A DNA stretch of 48,374 nucleotides from Prochloraceae cyanobacterium (GCA_030065755.1 JASJDA010000062.1:1-48374), one strand, 5' to 3'; shown: positions 15,273 through 24,276, counted from the stretch's first letter. Numbers and translations are program-made. The notes: generated from the letters alone by a model not told the origin.

Positions 15273-17111
15273 TTATTCATTGAAATGATTAAGAGGGCTT
15301 ATGGGAGGTAAACGATATGGATCCTCCCACAATAATGATAGATGATGACGCAAATCTTCTCGATCGTCTTCGAGATTTGATGGGTTAGAAATTCTTCTGT
15401 TTTTAACTTGCCTGGGAAGTTCTTGAACGACCTCACCACATCCAACGATCAAATCATTAATTTCTTGTCGATGATTCTGTTCTCGTTTATAGCATCTTGA
15501 CCAAATAGCAATAGGAATTCCATATTTTAGAATTTTTTTGAATAGTTTCTTTTGTATTTTTTCATTTGAAGTACAAAGATTTACCAAAAGTGTTGAAGAT
15601 TGATTAAACCCACATTCAAATTGTTCTATCAATCTTTCTTCTTCTATTTCTGGAACGACATTATTTAAAGAGAAAGACTTATTTAAAGAGAAAAAGTTTT
15701 GAACATCTTTCCATCTTCTTATCCATTCTTGTTTAAACTTTAATTCTTCGTATTGTTGCTCTAATCTGGAAAGACATCGAGTATGAATATAAATATTAGG
15801 ATGTCTTTTTATTTGAGAACTGTCTCCAAATACTTCCCATTCCCAACAATCAATATCAATTGATAATGACTTACTGGATGTAAAACATTCAATGAAAAGG
15901 TTATTATTGTCGCCAATTTTAGACAAACAATGCTCAATTAATTTTGTCAAAATTGGTTTAATTTTTTGTTGAGAAAAATTAGTTTTTTCTCGATCTATTT
16001 CATGTTTTGTTATTATCTCATCGAGAGACTTATAATCTTCATCTTTAGGCGTACGAACGAGAGATTTTAAATAAAAAGCTTGCAATTGATATTCAGGTTC
16101 CGATCTGACTTCATTATCACTTGGAACAATTTTTAAAATTAGATAAGATTTTGATAAAGATTTACGATCGTTCTCACATTCTTTAAAATTTTCTGCTTCT
16201 AATAATGAACTTGTCCATTGATTAAATCGATCGTCACTAATTCCTAATTGATTTTTTAACTCATTGATTATTTCTTTTAAGAATTCTTTTGTTGTCAGAT
16301 CGAGTCTTTCATCTTTGACTAAAGTATTTAAAAGTCGAAATAAACTTGGATCGTCACAATTTATCATTCTCTCTATCAATTCATCTAAACTTTCTTCTCT
16401 AATTTTCGGAACTTCCTTTTCTTCAATGTTAACTAAATAAGATTTTATGGCATCTGTCAAGGCTATCATCTTTTGACGACATTTTTTAAGATCGGTTTTT
16501 AGTTTTTCTAAAATTAAATTTTTGGCAGAATTTTTATCTGTAATCCCAAAATTCCGCTCTTCATAAATCTCTAAAAGATTATAAAGAAAATCATTAGGAT
16601 TAAAATAAATCCATTTATTATTGACCTTAATTGTATAAGGTTTTAAGATTTTTCCTTTACTAAATCTATCGCAAATACTATGTGATAAACCTCGGATGCT
16701 CAAACAACTATTAATATTAACGCCATCTCCTCCAATTAATCGATCGAGTTCAGACATCGGAAGGATATTATTATTATTATTAAAATATTCTTTGATTTGT
16801 TCATCGATATCTTCCTTCAAGTCTAAGATTTTCTGTTTTTTTAAATAGTTGTATTTATCTCGATCTAACTCTTTTCCTTGAGTTAGTTCCATGAACCTCT
16901 TTTTGTTAGCGACTCTAGTTAAAACAACGATCGGACGACCCCTAGAAAAAGATGTTTCATTTGTCTCATCAATAAAATCTTTGCGATTCCAGTATTTCCA
17001 AGGATTATCTTTCTCATCCTTGGCAATTTTGCATCGAATAATATCAACCACTTTGTCGTAAAAGTTATTTTTTTTGCTCGATCCTGTACCATAAAAAAAA
17101 TATTTTGTCAA
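15273..17111 (-). CDS. VMAP-like protein (vWA-MoxR-associated), C-terminal domain; N-terminus unknown
   Basis: 612 aa, rich in Lys, Asn and charged residues. The start is TTG 17111; a stop lies a few codons upstream and no ATG is nearby. The last ~250 residues look like the VMAP C-terminal domain: CWEWEVFG near 420, the basic helix KFKQEWIRRWKDVQ, the IPIAIWSRC strand, and the ending LRHHLSLLWEDPYRLPP, a pattern I associate with VMAP proteins next to MoxR genes. The middle (about 210-340) is helical and charged. The first ~200 residues (with RGRPIVVLTRVANKKRFMEL) match nothing I recognise and are where an effector or signal domain would be expected. First gene of a three-gene operon with MoxR and SUMF1. 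Function inferred: regulatory scaffold of an NTP-dependent conflict system. Confidence 0.6.
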   Translation of the reverse strand: MTKYFFYGTGSSKKNNFYDKVVDIIRCKIAKDEKDNPWKYWNRKDFIDETNETSFSRGRPIVVLTRVANKKRFMELTQGKELDRDKYNYLKKQKILDLKEDIDEQIKEYFNNNNNILPMSELDRLIGGDGVNINSCLSIRGLSHSICDRFSKGKILKPYTIKVNNKWIYFNPNDFLYNLLEIYEERNFGITDKNSAKNLILEKLKTDLKKCRQKMIALTDAIKSYLVNIEEKEVPKIREESLDELIERMINCDDPSLFRLLNTLVKDERLDLTTKEFLKEIINELKNQLGISDDRFNQWTSSLLEAENFKECENDRKSLSKSYLILKIVPSDNEVRSEPEYQLQAFYLKSLVRTPKDEDYKSLDEIITKHEIDREKTNFSQQKIKPILTKLIEHCLSKIGDNNNLFIECFTSSKSLSIDIDCWEWEVFGDSSQIKRHPNIYIHTRCLSRLEQQYEELKFKQEWIRRWKDVQNFFSLNKSFSLNNVVPEIEEERLIEQFECGFNQSSTLLVNLCTSNEKIQKKLFKKILKYGIPIAIWSRCYKREQNHRQEINDLIVGCGEVVQELPRQVKNRRISNPSNLEDDREDLRHHLSLLWEDPYRLPPISPLNHFNE

Positions 17112-17142
17112 ATTCAGAATTTTTTTCTAGTTTGCGAGAAAC

Positions 17143-17164
17143 AATTCAGAAATCTTTCTGAATT
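17143..17164. promoter_or_regulatory. Perfect 22-bp palindrome, candidate operator
   Basis: AATTCAGAAA (17143-17152), TC, then TTTCTGAATT (17155-17164). It lies 32 bp upstream of the VMAP-like start codon and about 60 bp upstream of the small membrane protein, in a divergent promoter region. A partial copy (AATTCAGAAT) lies at 17111-17120. The symmetry fits a dimeric repressor site, but an RNA hairpin is also possible. Confidence 0.45.
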
Positions 17165-17174
17165 AGATCCCACT

Positions 17175-17203
17175 CTGTAACCCTTGGTAAAACTGGGTTA
17201 CAG
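17175..17203 (+). promoter_or_regulatory. Hairpin in the leader of the small membrane protein gene
   Basis: CTGTAACCC (17175-17183) pairs perfectly with GGGTTACAG (17195-17203) around an 11-base loop, ending 21 bp before the ATG and just before the AGGAG ribosome-binding site. It could be an attenuating or stabilising leader structure, or an operator. The half-site TCTGTAACCCTTG also occurs once at about 31647. Confidence 0.4.
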
Positions 17204-17224
17204 ATAAGTAAAGGAGAACAACCA

Positions 17225-17428
17225 ATGACTACTGAACAGCAAAAAGCCATAACCCAAGTAACTAACAATCGATCGCCAAAGACTGATTCGATCGCGATCG
17301 AGCAACCCGTAAATCCGATTACGCCGATTATCCCAGAAGATATGAAATATATTGCTTCTTCTGAACTGGGTTTGCTAGTGGCTTTCGGGATGATGCTAGC
17401 TGTTTTAGCCGCTCAACTTAAGAAATAG
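17225..17428 (+). CDS. Small single-helix membrane protein, 67 aa, unknown function
   Basis: ATG 17225 is preceded by AAGGAG at a good distance. The N-terminal 45 residues are polar and Pro/Thr-rich (TTEQQKAITQVTNN, PVNPITPIIPEDM). The C-terminus is one hydrophobic helix, LGLLVAFGMMLAVLAAQLK. This tail-anchored layout is like many small cyanobacterial thylakoid proteins, but it does not match HLIP or Psb34 sequences that I remember, so I leave the function open. It diverges from the VMAP/MoxR operon and has its own terminator. Its regular codon use and strong ribosome-binding site support it as a real gene. Confidence 0.7.
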   Translation: MTTEQQKAITQVTNNRSPKTDSIAIEQPVNPITPIIPEDMKYIASSELGLLVAFGMMLAVLAAQLKK

Positions 17429-17470
17429 TGCTGTTAGCACATTGGGGAAGTTTATTTTCCCCCTTTCTTT
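17428..17470 (+). terminator. Terminator of the small membrane protein gene
   Basis: Two stems in series: GTGCT/AGCAC (17428-17432 with 17436-17440), starting at the stop codon, then GGGGAA/TTCCCC (17444-17449 with 17457-17462), followed by a pyrimidine tract CTTTCTTTTG. The second stem with T-rich tail is a plausible Rho-independent terminator. Confidence 0.6.
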
Positions 17471-17597
17471 TGATTTCTGATTTCGACCGATATTATATAC
17501 TCTATCAGGTTCTGTTGAGTTCTGTTGCAAACACTATTTGTCTTGAAGTCTTGACAGAGTAGAACGAATGGTAGTTGTAGATAGTATTTATATATTA

Positions 17598-17656
17598 GTA
17601 AGGACGCATCAAGCAGAGGTAGAACTTCTGACTTCTGACTTCTGACTTCTGACTTC
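17598..17656. repeat. Palindromic-element fragment followed by ACTTCTG tandem repeat
   Basis: 17598-17616 reads GTAAGGACGCATCAAGCAG, nearly the 3' flank of copy C (27684-27701). It is followed by heptamers ACTTCTG repeated four times plus a partial unit (17624-17656). A different 8-mer-like repeat (GTTCTGTTGA) lies near 17507. This fills the 250-bp gap before the next gene. Confidence 0.55.
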
Positions 17657-17685
17657 GTGAAACAAGGGCGATCGAATATTAATTG

Positions 17686-20613
17686 TTAACTAGAGTATTT
17701 CTGCGCTATTAAGGCTTCAGCTCTTTCGTGAGTAACGGGTTTAGAGAATAAATATCCTTGTGCGTATTTACAATCTAATTCCTGAAGTTTAGCTAATTCT
17801 TGAGTCTTTTCTACTCCTTCAGCGATCGGATCTATTCCTAGAGCAAATGAAAGATTAACAATAGAGCGCACCACTTCATATCTTTCACGATCGATATCTA
17901 TATTTTTAAAGAAAGAGCTGTCAATTTTTAAAGTATCGATCGGCAAACTAGATATGTGACTCAATGAAGAATAACCCGTCCCAAAATCGTCCATAGAAAC
18001 TCTAACGCCAAGATTTTTTAATTGTCCGAGAATCAATTTTGTCCTCTCGATATTTTCAATAATCGAGCTTTCGTTAATCTCTAGTTGCAAGTTATGGGGT
18101 TGCAAACCAGTTTCTAGTAAAATTTGAGTTACTCCCTCGACAAAATCTGTTTGGCAAAACTCGATCGCTGAGATATTAACGCTGACATACAGGGGCGGAT
18201 TTGTATTATATTGCTCTTGCCAGTGACGCATTTGACGACAGGCTTGGGTCATAACCGACCAACTAAGGGACGCAATTAGTCCGGTTTCTTGCGCTACCGA
18301 GATAAACTCTGCTGGGGAAACTATACCCTTTTGTGGGTGTTGCCAGCGCACCAGCGTTTCAAAACCACTTATTTTGTTGCTCGATAGCTCCATAATTGGC
18401 TGATAGTATAATTGAAACTCCCAGCGCTCCATCGCCTGGCGCAGCTCGTTTTCTAATTCCAGACGGTTCAATGCTTCTAGCTGCATGGAAGATTCAAAGA
18501 CTGCATAACTGCCTCCAATCTTACTTGAAGCTTTAGCCCGACACAAAGCAGTATCTGTATCTCTGAGGAGATCTTCTACTTTTTCGTAATATGTCGTATT
18601 GACGGCGATGCCAATGGAAGCTGAGATCGATATCTGACGACCCTCGATTTCAAAGGGAGAAACTAATAGATCGAGAGTTTTTTCGGCAATTACTGCAGCA
18701 TCGCTGACGTATTTAATCTTTTCGAGAATAATGCCAAATTCATCTCCTCCCAGTCGAGCGATCGTATTTCCTCCGAGAAGATATTCTTTGAGTCTGTTAG
18801 CAATCTCAATTAGTAGCTTATCTGCTACTAAATGTCCCATACTGTCTTCGATCGTCCTGAAGCGATCGATGTCGAGAAACATTACTGCGAATAAATAATT
18901 CTTGTTCTGTTGTGCTAAATTAATTATCTGTTTTAAGCGCTGAAGGAAAAAGGTTCGATTTGCCAATCCTGTTAACTTGTCGTGTAAAGCTTCGTACCGC
19001 AGTTTTTTTTCTGTAAGCTTGCGTTTGGTAATGTCAGTTTGAGCCCCTGTCATGCGATAGACTCTACCGCGATCGTCTCGAAGTGCGATCGCTCTACACA
19101 ACATCCAGCGATAATTACCGTCTTTATGTAAGATTTGATAGGTAATTTCCCATTGAGAATCCTCACTTTTGAGGTGATATTTCAGTTTTTGTTGCAAGGG
19201 ATCTCGATCGTTAGAATGTACTATTTTCAACCATTCATTAAGGCTATTACCGATTTCTTCTTCCTCGTAACCGAGCATGGATTTCCAACGAGGTGAAAAA
19301 TAGAATAGATCGGCTTTGACATCCCAGTCCCACAAACCGTCATTAACAGCACGAGCAGCTAGTGCGTATCTTTGTTCGCTTTCTCGCAATGCTTTTTCTG
19401 CTCGATGTTGCTCTGTTATGTCTCTTGCTACCCAGACTATTCCTTGAATGTGTCCGCGCTCGTTCAAGATTGTGGAGCTAGAAAAAGCTACTGGTATTTT
19501 CTTTTCGTCTTTTGTTAGATAAATTATCTCGCAACCTTCCCGATCTCTATCTGTTTTAATCAAATTATCTGTATCTAGCTGTGGGTTTTCTCCTAAAATT
19601 ACGTCGAGCTTTTTACCAATCAATTCTTCTTGAGAATATCCCAAAAGCTGTTTAGTCGCCTGATTTACTTTCTCGATAGTTTTGTTAGGACTGGCAACAA
19701 TCAGACTTTCTGCCATTGAATCTAATATCTTATCTAAATAAGACATCGATACAGTTGTTTGCTTCAATTCTTCGATCGTAAAATTGAAGCGATCGGCTAA
19801 AACTCCAAATTCATCTTTTCGATTTTTAGTTTCAACTTTTAGATTTTCTGACAATCCTATTCCTGCTCGAAATGTCGCCTCTTGCAATTTTTTAATCGGC
19901 GCACATATAGAACGATATATGTATATCAATAAGGCTAAAGATATTGCCAGGGAACACAGGGCATATATTTGGATTATGTCTATGGTTTCTTGTAGTATCC
20001 GATTGACATATATTTCTGATTCTTTAATTTCTTCTATTGACGATTCTTGATACTTTTCAACTAAGGGGATAATTCTATTTAATAGTCTGTCACTTATCTG
20101 TTTATTATAAAACTTTCTAGCCTCTTCTATATTTCGAGCAGAAATTATCAAGAGACCGTTAATTTCTCCTCTGTAAATTTCATATTCTTGGATTAATTCA
20201 TAGAGTATTTTAAATTGTTTATCTTCTTGAAGTAATTGTTTTTTTTTCTTTTCTCTGTTCTCTTGGCTAGAATCGATCGTTTTGGCGGGACTTTCAATTG
20301 CGTTCTTGGCGGCCTCTAATTTTATCCCTAAATTACTTAATTCTTCTTTGATTTTTTGTTCGTATTTCCTCCTATTTTGTTGTCCTGAATTGGTCGTAAT
20401 ATTGCTATTTAATATTGCTTGAGAATCTACCTGAATTGATTGTAATGAACGAGATATATTAGTTGCTAATATTGCTTCTTCACTTATGCCTTTGACAACT
20501 TGTTCTGTCTGAGATCTTATCTGAGAATTTAGCTTAATAAAAACTAGTCCCAGTCCTCCAATCAGTAAAAAGGTGCCTAGAAAACCTACAGTTAATTTTT
20601 GCGCAATCTTCAT
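17686..20613 (-). CDS. Membrane PAS-GGDEF-EAL protein (c-di-GMP turnover), paralogue 1
   Basis: 975 aa. The N-terminal helix (about 5-28) and a second one (about 205-230) bracket a helical extracytoplasmic sensor region. A HAMP-like segment (about 230-285), two PAS domains (about 290-400 and 415-540, the second ending in a PAC motif GAQTDITKRK), GGDEF (about 555-710) and EAL (about 720-970) follow. The diguanylate cyclase site LGGDEFGI is intact; no RxxD inhibitory site precedes it (LGGN instead). The EAL motif reads ETL (GFETLVRWQHP), but the Glu is kept, and the other phosphodiesterase residues are present: SVNIS, INESS, DDFGTGYSS, LKIDSSF, IAEGVE. Probably bifunctional or phosphodiesterase-dominant. 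Tandem paralogue upstream at 20852. Confidence 0.9.
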   Translation of the reverse strand: MKIAQKLTVGFLGTFLLIGGLGLVFIKLNSQIRSQTEQVVKGISEEAILATNISRSLQSIQVDSQAILNSNITTNSGQQNRRKYEQKIKEELSNLGIKLEAAKNAIESPAKTIDSSQENREKKKKQLLQEDKQFKILYELIQEYEIYRGEINGLLIISARNIEEARKFYNKQISDRLLNRIIPLVEKYQESSIEEIKESEIYVNRILQETIDIIQIYALCSLAISLALLIYIYRSICAPIKKLQEATFRAGIGLSENLKVETKNRKDEFGVLADRFNFTIEELKQTTVSMSYLDKILDSMAESLIVASPNKTIEKVNQATKQLLGYSQEELIGKKLDVILGENPQLDTDNLIKTDRDREGCEIIYLTKDEKKIPVAFSSSTILNERGHIQGIVWVARDITEQHRAEKALRESEQRYALAARAVNDGLWDWDVKADLFYFSPRWKSMLGYEEEEIGNSLNEWLKIVHSNDRDPLQQKLKYHLKSEDSQWEITYQILHKDGNYRWMLCRAIALRDDRGRVYRMTGAQTDITKRKLTEKKLRYEALHDKLTGLANRTFFLQRLKQIINLAQQNKNYLFAVMFLDIDRFRTIEDSMGHLVADKLLIEIANRLKEYLLGGNTIARLGGDEFGIILEKIKYVSDAAVIAEKTLDLLVSPFEIEGRQISISASIGIAVNTTYYEKVEDLLRDTDTALCRAKASSKIGGSYAVFESSMQLEALNRLELENELRQAMERWEFQLYYQPIMELSSNKISGFETLVRWQHPQKGIVSPAEFISVAQETGLIASLSWSVMTQACRQMRHWQEQYNTNPPLYVSVNISAIEFCQTDFVEGVTQILLETGLQPHNLQLEINESSIIENIERTKLILGQLKNLGVRVSMDDFGTGYSSLSHISSLPIDTLKIDSSFFKNIDIDRERYEVVRSIVNLSFALGIDPIAEGVEKTQELAKLQELDCKYAQGYLFSKPVTHERAEALIAQKYSS

Positions 20614-20851
20614 GTTTAAATAATATTTAATATATTTCTATTTTAGAATAAATTACTATCTATTATTAATTAGATTGTTATAGTATATATTTAGATTATA
20701 TATAAAAGAATTAAAACTCTCAGATTTACCAGCGATCGGGCTAGAGGAAACAAGAAACAGTAATAATTAACAATAAACATCTATACTTTCATGTTTTCTG
20801 TTCTCTCTAGCTATCTAAGTTTAAGGCTCCTGCCAAAGCAAACTATTATAA

Positions 20852-23764
20852 TTATAGGTCTGCGATGCCTTCGTCTGATAACTGAATCGCGATCTGGGAG
20901 CTAGATTGTTGATTGGCGATTAGGGCTTCAGCTACTTCGTTTGTCAATACTCCAAAGAAGAAATAGCCTTTAGCATATTGGCAGCTTAATTCTTTAAGTT
21001 TATCTGCTTGTCTCATTGTTTCGACTCCTTCAGCGATCGGCTCCATTCCTAGGTTAGAAGTGAGATTGACAATGGAGCGGATAACTTGATATTTTTCGCG
21101 ATAATTATCGATATCTTGAATTAAAGAGCTGTCAATCTCTAAGGTATCAATTGGCAGACTGTGTAAATAACTTAAAGAGGAGTAGTCCTTGCCAAAGTTA
21201 TCCAAAGTGAGGTTAACCCCAAGAGATTTTAATTTCTGAAGTATGGAGGTGGCTCGATCGATATTTTCCCTAATTGCACTCTCAGTAATCTCCAGTTTCA
21301 AGCGATAGGGTTTCAAGCCAGTTTCCCGTAAAATTTCGGCAATGCGATCGGCAAAATCAGGTTGGCAAAACTGAAGAGGCGATACATTAACGCTGACAAA
21401 TAGAGAAGAATCTAGGGGATATTGCTCTTGCCACTGGAACATTTGCAGACAGGCTTGACGAGTAACCCACCAACTCATCGAGACAATAAGTCCTGTTTCG
21501 TGAGCTACTTGCATAAATTCTGCTGGTGAAACTAGTCCCCTCTTTGGATGCTGCCAGCGTATTAGTGCTTCAAAGCCAACAATTTTCTTGTTGTTGAGAT
21601 TGATAATTGGCTGGTAGAAAACTTGAAACTGGGATTGACTCATCCCCACCCGCATATCTCTCTCTAATTCAAAAAAGTTTAGTGCTTTGAGGTGCATCGA
21701 AGGTTGGAATACTGCATAGCAACCTTTACCTAAATCTTTAGCCCGATACATCGCCATTTCTGCATCTCTGAGTATATCCTGTGCCCGATCGTAGTGTTTG
21801 GTAGAAAGAGCAATTCCTATGCTGGCACTGATGTATACTTCGCGATCGGCTAGCTCGAAAGGCGCAGCCAACTGCTTCTGAATGCTGTCGGCGATCGCTT
21901 TGGCTTCTTTGATATCTTTGATATTTTCGATAACAATACCGAATTTATCTCCTCCTAAGCGAGCAATGATATTTTGGTAGGGAATATATGTGGAAAGTCT
22001 CTTGGCAATCTGAATTAATAGTTGATCTCCTACTGCATGTCCGAGACTTTCGTTAATTAACTTGAAGCGATCGAGGTCGAGAAACATCACAGCAAACAAA
22101 TAATTGCTGCTCTTTTGCGCTAGGTTAATTAAGTTCTGCAGTAAACTCTGTAATTGCTGAGAGAAAAGAGTTCTATTTGCCAATCCCGTCAGTCGATCGT
22201 GCAAAGTTTCATAGCGCAATTGAGCTTCTATTTCTTTGCGATCGTTAATATCCGTGTGAGAGCCAACTAAACGAGAGAGTTTGCTGCGCTCGTCTCTCAC
22301 TGCAATCGATCGACATGACATCCAGCGATATTTTCCATCTTTGTGTTTTATCCGATAGCAAATCTCTAATTGGGGAATTTTACCTTTAACGTGGGAGGCA
22401 AATTTTTCTTTTAGCATTTGAATGTTATCGGAATGCACCAGCTTAAACCATTCACTAAGAGTTGTGCCAATCTCAGAATCCACGTAGCCGAGCATGGATT
22501 TCCAACGAGGAGAATAAAACACTTGTTTACTCTTGAGATCCCATTCCCACAAACCATCATTGAGAGAGCGAGCAACTAGTGCATATCGCTGCTGAGTTTC
22601 TCTTAATATTTTTTGTGTTTGATATCGCTCGCTAAGATCTTTTGCCAAGCATAATATTTTCTTCATCCCGCCATATTTACTACTTATGGGATTGCTAGAA
22701 AATGCCACTGGTATTTTCCTTTTGTCTTTTGTAAGATAAACTTTACTTTCGTTAGTTTTTGTGGGGCTATTATTTAGTTTTTCTTCTTTTAAAATAAAAT
22801 CTATTTTCTTTCCAATCAATTCTTTTTGGGAATATCCCAAGATATTTGACGTGTATTTATTGACTTTCTTAATATTTTTCTCAGAATCAATAACTATCAC
22901 ACTCTCAGAGATCAAATCCATAATACTCTCTAAATAAAAGATTATTCCAGTTTTCTGTTTTAAACTATCTACTAAATAGTTATAACTGTGAGCTAAATAA
23001 GATATTTCATCTTTATTTTTAAGGCTTTTATTATCTTGACCGACTTCCTCTAATCCTACTTGCAAAGCCACATTTTGTAACTGCTTAATTGGCAAATATA
23101 CGTATTTATATACATAAGCCAGCAAGGCCATCGATATTAATAAAGACAAGACAAAATATAGTTTGACTGCTTCTAAAGATTTTTCAGTTTCTGCGCTAAA
23201 TTCTTCTTCTATCTCCTCGATATCTTTAAAAGATCTTTCTTGATATTTATGAACTAGAGGAATAATACTCTCTCTTGATTTTTTGTTTAAATGATTGCTC
23301 CAATAATTTCTAGCTTCGTCTATTTTGTCGCTATCAATTAGAGTAAAAAAATAACTAAGATCTTCTCGATAATCAGAAAATTTACCTTCTAATTTGTCTA
23401 TTATTTCTTTATCTTCTAGTTGTTCTTCTCTTCTGTCGTCTACTCTACTTTGATTTGCTGTTTTGTCCGCAGCAATTATTCCCTCAATTATATCGATTTT
23501 ATCTTTGATTTTAAGTCTGTTTTCTTTGGCTATTTTTCCTAGTTCTTCCTTGTTGGCTAATAATACTTCTTGAATATCAAACTGAATTAAGTATAAATAC
23601 TTGCCTATATTTACTGATGCTTTCGCTTCAGTATTTGTGTTGCCAATAAGCTTTTTAGTTGTAGTTTTAATATTAGAATTAATGTGTAAAAAATATGTTC
23701 CCAGCCCTCCTATTAATATTGAAGACCCTAAAAAACCTAAAATTAATTTTTGATATATTTTCAT
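20852..23764 (-). CDS. Membrane PAS-GGDEF-EAL protein with degenerate catalytic sites, paralogue 2
   Basis: 970 aa with the same layout as the next gene: an N-terminal helix (about 5-28), helical sensor region, second helix near 205-225, HAMP-like part, two PAS domains, GGDEF and EAL. Key residues have changed: GGDEF reads GGDKF (loss of the catalytic Glu), the DDFG motif reads DNFGKDYSS, and the LKID lysine is Glu (DTLEIDSS), although EAL itself is intact (GFEALIRWQHP). I infer that neither synthesis nor hydrolysis is likely and that it may bind c-di-GMP/GTP or regulate its paralogue. It lies 238 bp upstream of the first paralogue on the same strand. Arose by tandem duplication. Confidence 0.9.
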   Translation of the reverse strand: MKIYQKLILGFLGSSILIGGLGTYFLHINSNIKTTTKKLIGNTNTEAKASVNIGKYLYLIQFDIQEVLLANKEELGKIAKENRLKIKDKIDIIEGIIAADKTANQSRVDDRREEQLEDKEIIDKLEGKFSDYREDLSYFFTLIDSDKIDEARNYWSNHLNKKSRESIIPLVHKYQERSFKDIEEIEEEFSAETEKSLEAVKLYFVLSLLISMALLAYVYKYVYLPIKQLQNVALQVGLEEVGQDNKSLKNKDEISYLAHSYNYLVDSLKQKTGIIFYLESIMDLISESVIVIDSEKNIKKVNKYTSNILGYSQKELIGKKIDFILKEEKLNNSPTKTNESKVYLTKDKRKIPVAFSSNPISSKYGGMKKILCLAKDLSERYQTQKILRETQQRYALVARSLNDGLWEWDLKSKQVFYSPRWKSMLGYVDSEIGTTLSEWFKLVHSDNIQMLKEKFASHVKGKIPQLEICYRIKHKDGKYRWMSCRSIAVRDERSKLSRLVGSHTDINDRKEIEAQLRYETLHDRLTGLANRTLFSQQLQSLLQNLINLAQKSSNYLFAVMFLDLDRFKLINESLGHAVGDQLLIQIAKRLSTYIPYQNIIARLGGDKFGIVIENIKDIKEAKAIADSIQKQLAAPFELADREVYISASIGIALSTKHYDRAQDILRDAEMAMYRAKDLGKGCYAVFQPSMHLKALNFFELERDMRVGMSQSQFQVFYQPIINLNNKKIVGFEALIRWQHPKRGLVSPAEFMQVAHETGLIVSMSWWVTRQACLQMFQWQEQYPLDSSLFVSVNVSPLQFCQPDFADRIAEILRETGLKPYRLKLEITESAIRENIDRATSILQKLKSLGVNLTLDNFGKDYSSLSYLHSLPIDTLEIDSSLIQDIDNYREKYQVIRSIVNLTSNLGMEPIAEGVETMRQADKLKELSCQYAKGYFFFGVLTNEVAEALIANQQSSSQIAIQLSDEGIADL

Positions 23765-23890
23765 ATGTTATTTTTTTATAGTTTATTATGATATTATAAA
23801 GATATATTCGGCTGTTTGTCAATTAGAGAAGAATGACGATAGGCGCAGCGTAAATTGTAACAATTGCTCCTAAGCAGGAAAAGCTTAAAA

Positions 23891-24000
23891 CAGTTATCAG
23901 TTATCAGTTATCAGTTATCAGGTCTCCCTCATGGATTTAAAAGGAGACATTCTACCTACAGAATTAGGGGACTTTCGCTCCCATTCACAACTGATAACTG
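23891..24000. repeat. CAGTTAT tandem repeat within a larger inverted repeat
   Basis: CAGTTAT occurs four times at 23891-23921. CAGTTATCAGTT (23891-23902) is complementary to AACTGATAACTG (23989-24000), giving an overall inverted repeat of about 110 bp. Inside, GTCTCC (about 23923) can pair with GGAGAC (23943-23948). No gene is visible in 23765-24363 apart from this repeat and the palindromic copy at 24277. Confidence 0.5.
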
Positions 24001-24276
24001 TTAAAGCACAATGGGAAACAACGATATTGATTATTATGGAAGAAGTACTTAGATCTTTATTGATAAAAATTAAATCAATAAAAGCTAAACTTAGGAATTA
24101 GGGATGGGGTCGGGATCGAGGATGAAAGTAAGAAGATGAGTATTCATCCTTTATTTTTTGTTAAAAATTATACACCTTACAAAAGTCGCAATTGGTGCGA
24201 GATTGGGAAAGGGTTAAAGAGAAAAGGAAAAAGAAATATTTCATCATTTTCTCTTTTTCTAACAACTACTTTTTAA

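Noticed and set aside
17225-17428. Assignment of the 67-aa protein to Psb34 or a high-light-inducible protein
   Set aside because: The C-terminal hydrophobic helix fits the general layout, but there is no chlorophyll-binding ExNxR motif and no match to Psb34 sequence as I remember it.
17624-17656. CRISPR-like tandem repetition
   Set aside because: Contiguous 7-bp units with no spacers. The same holds for the arrays at 171, 23891, 30319, 38255 and 41548, so they are STRRs, not CRISPR.
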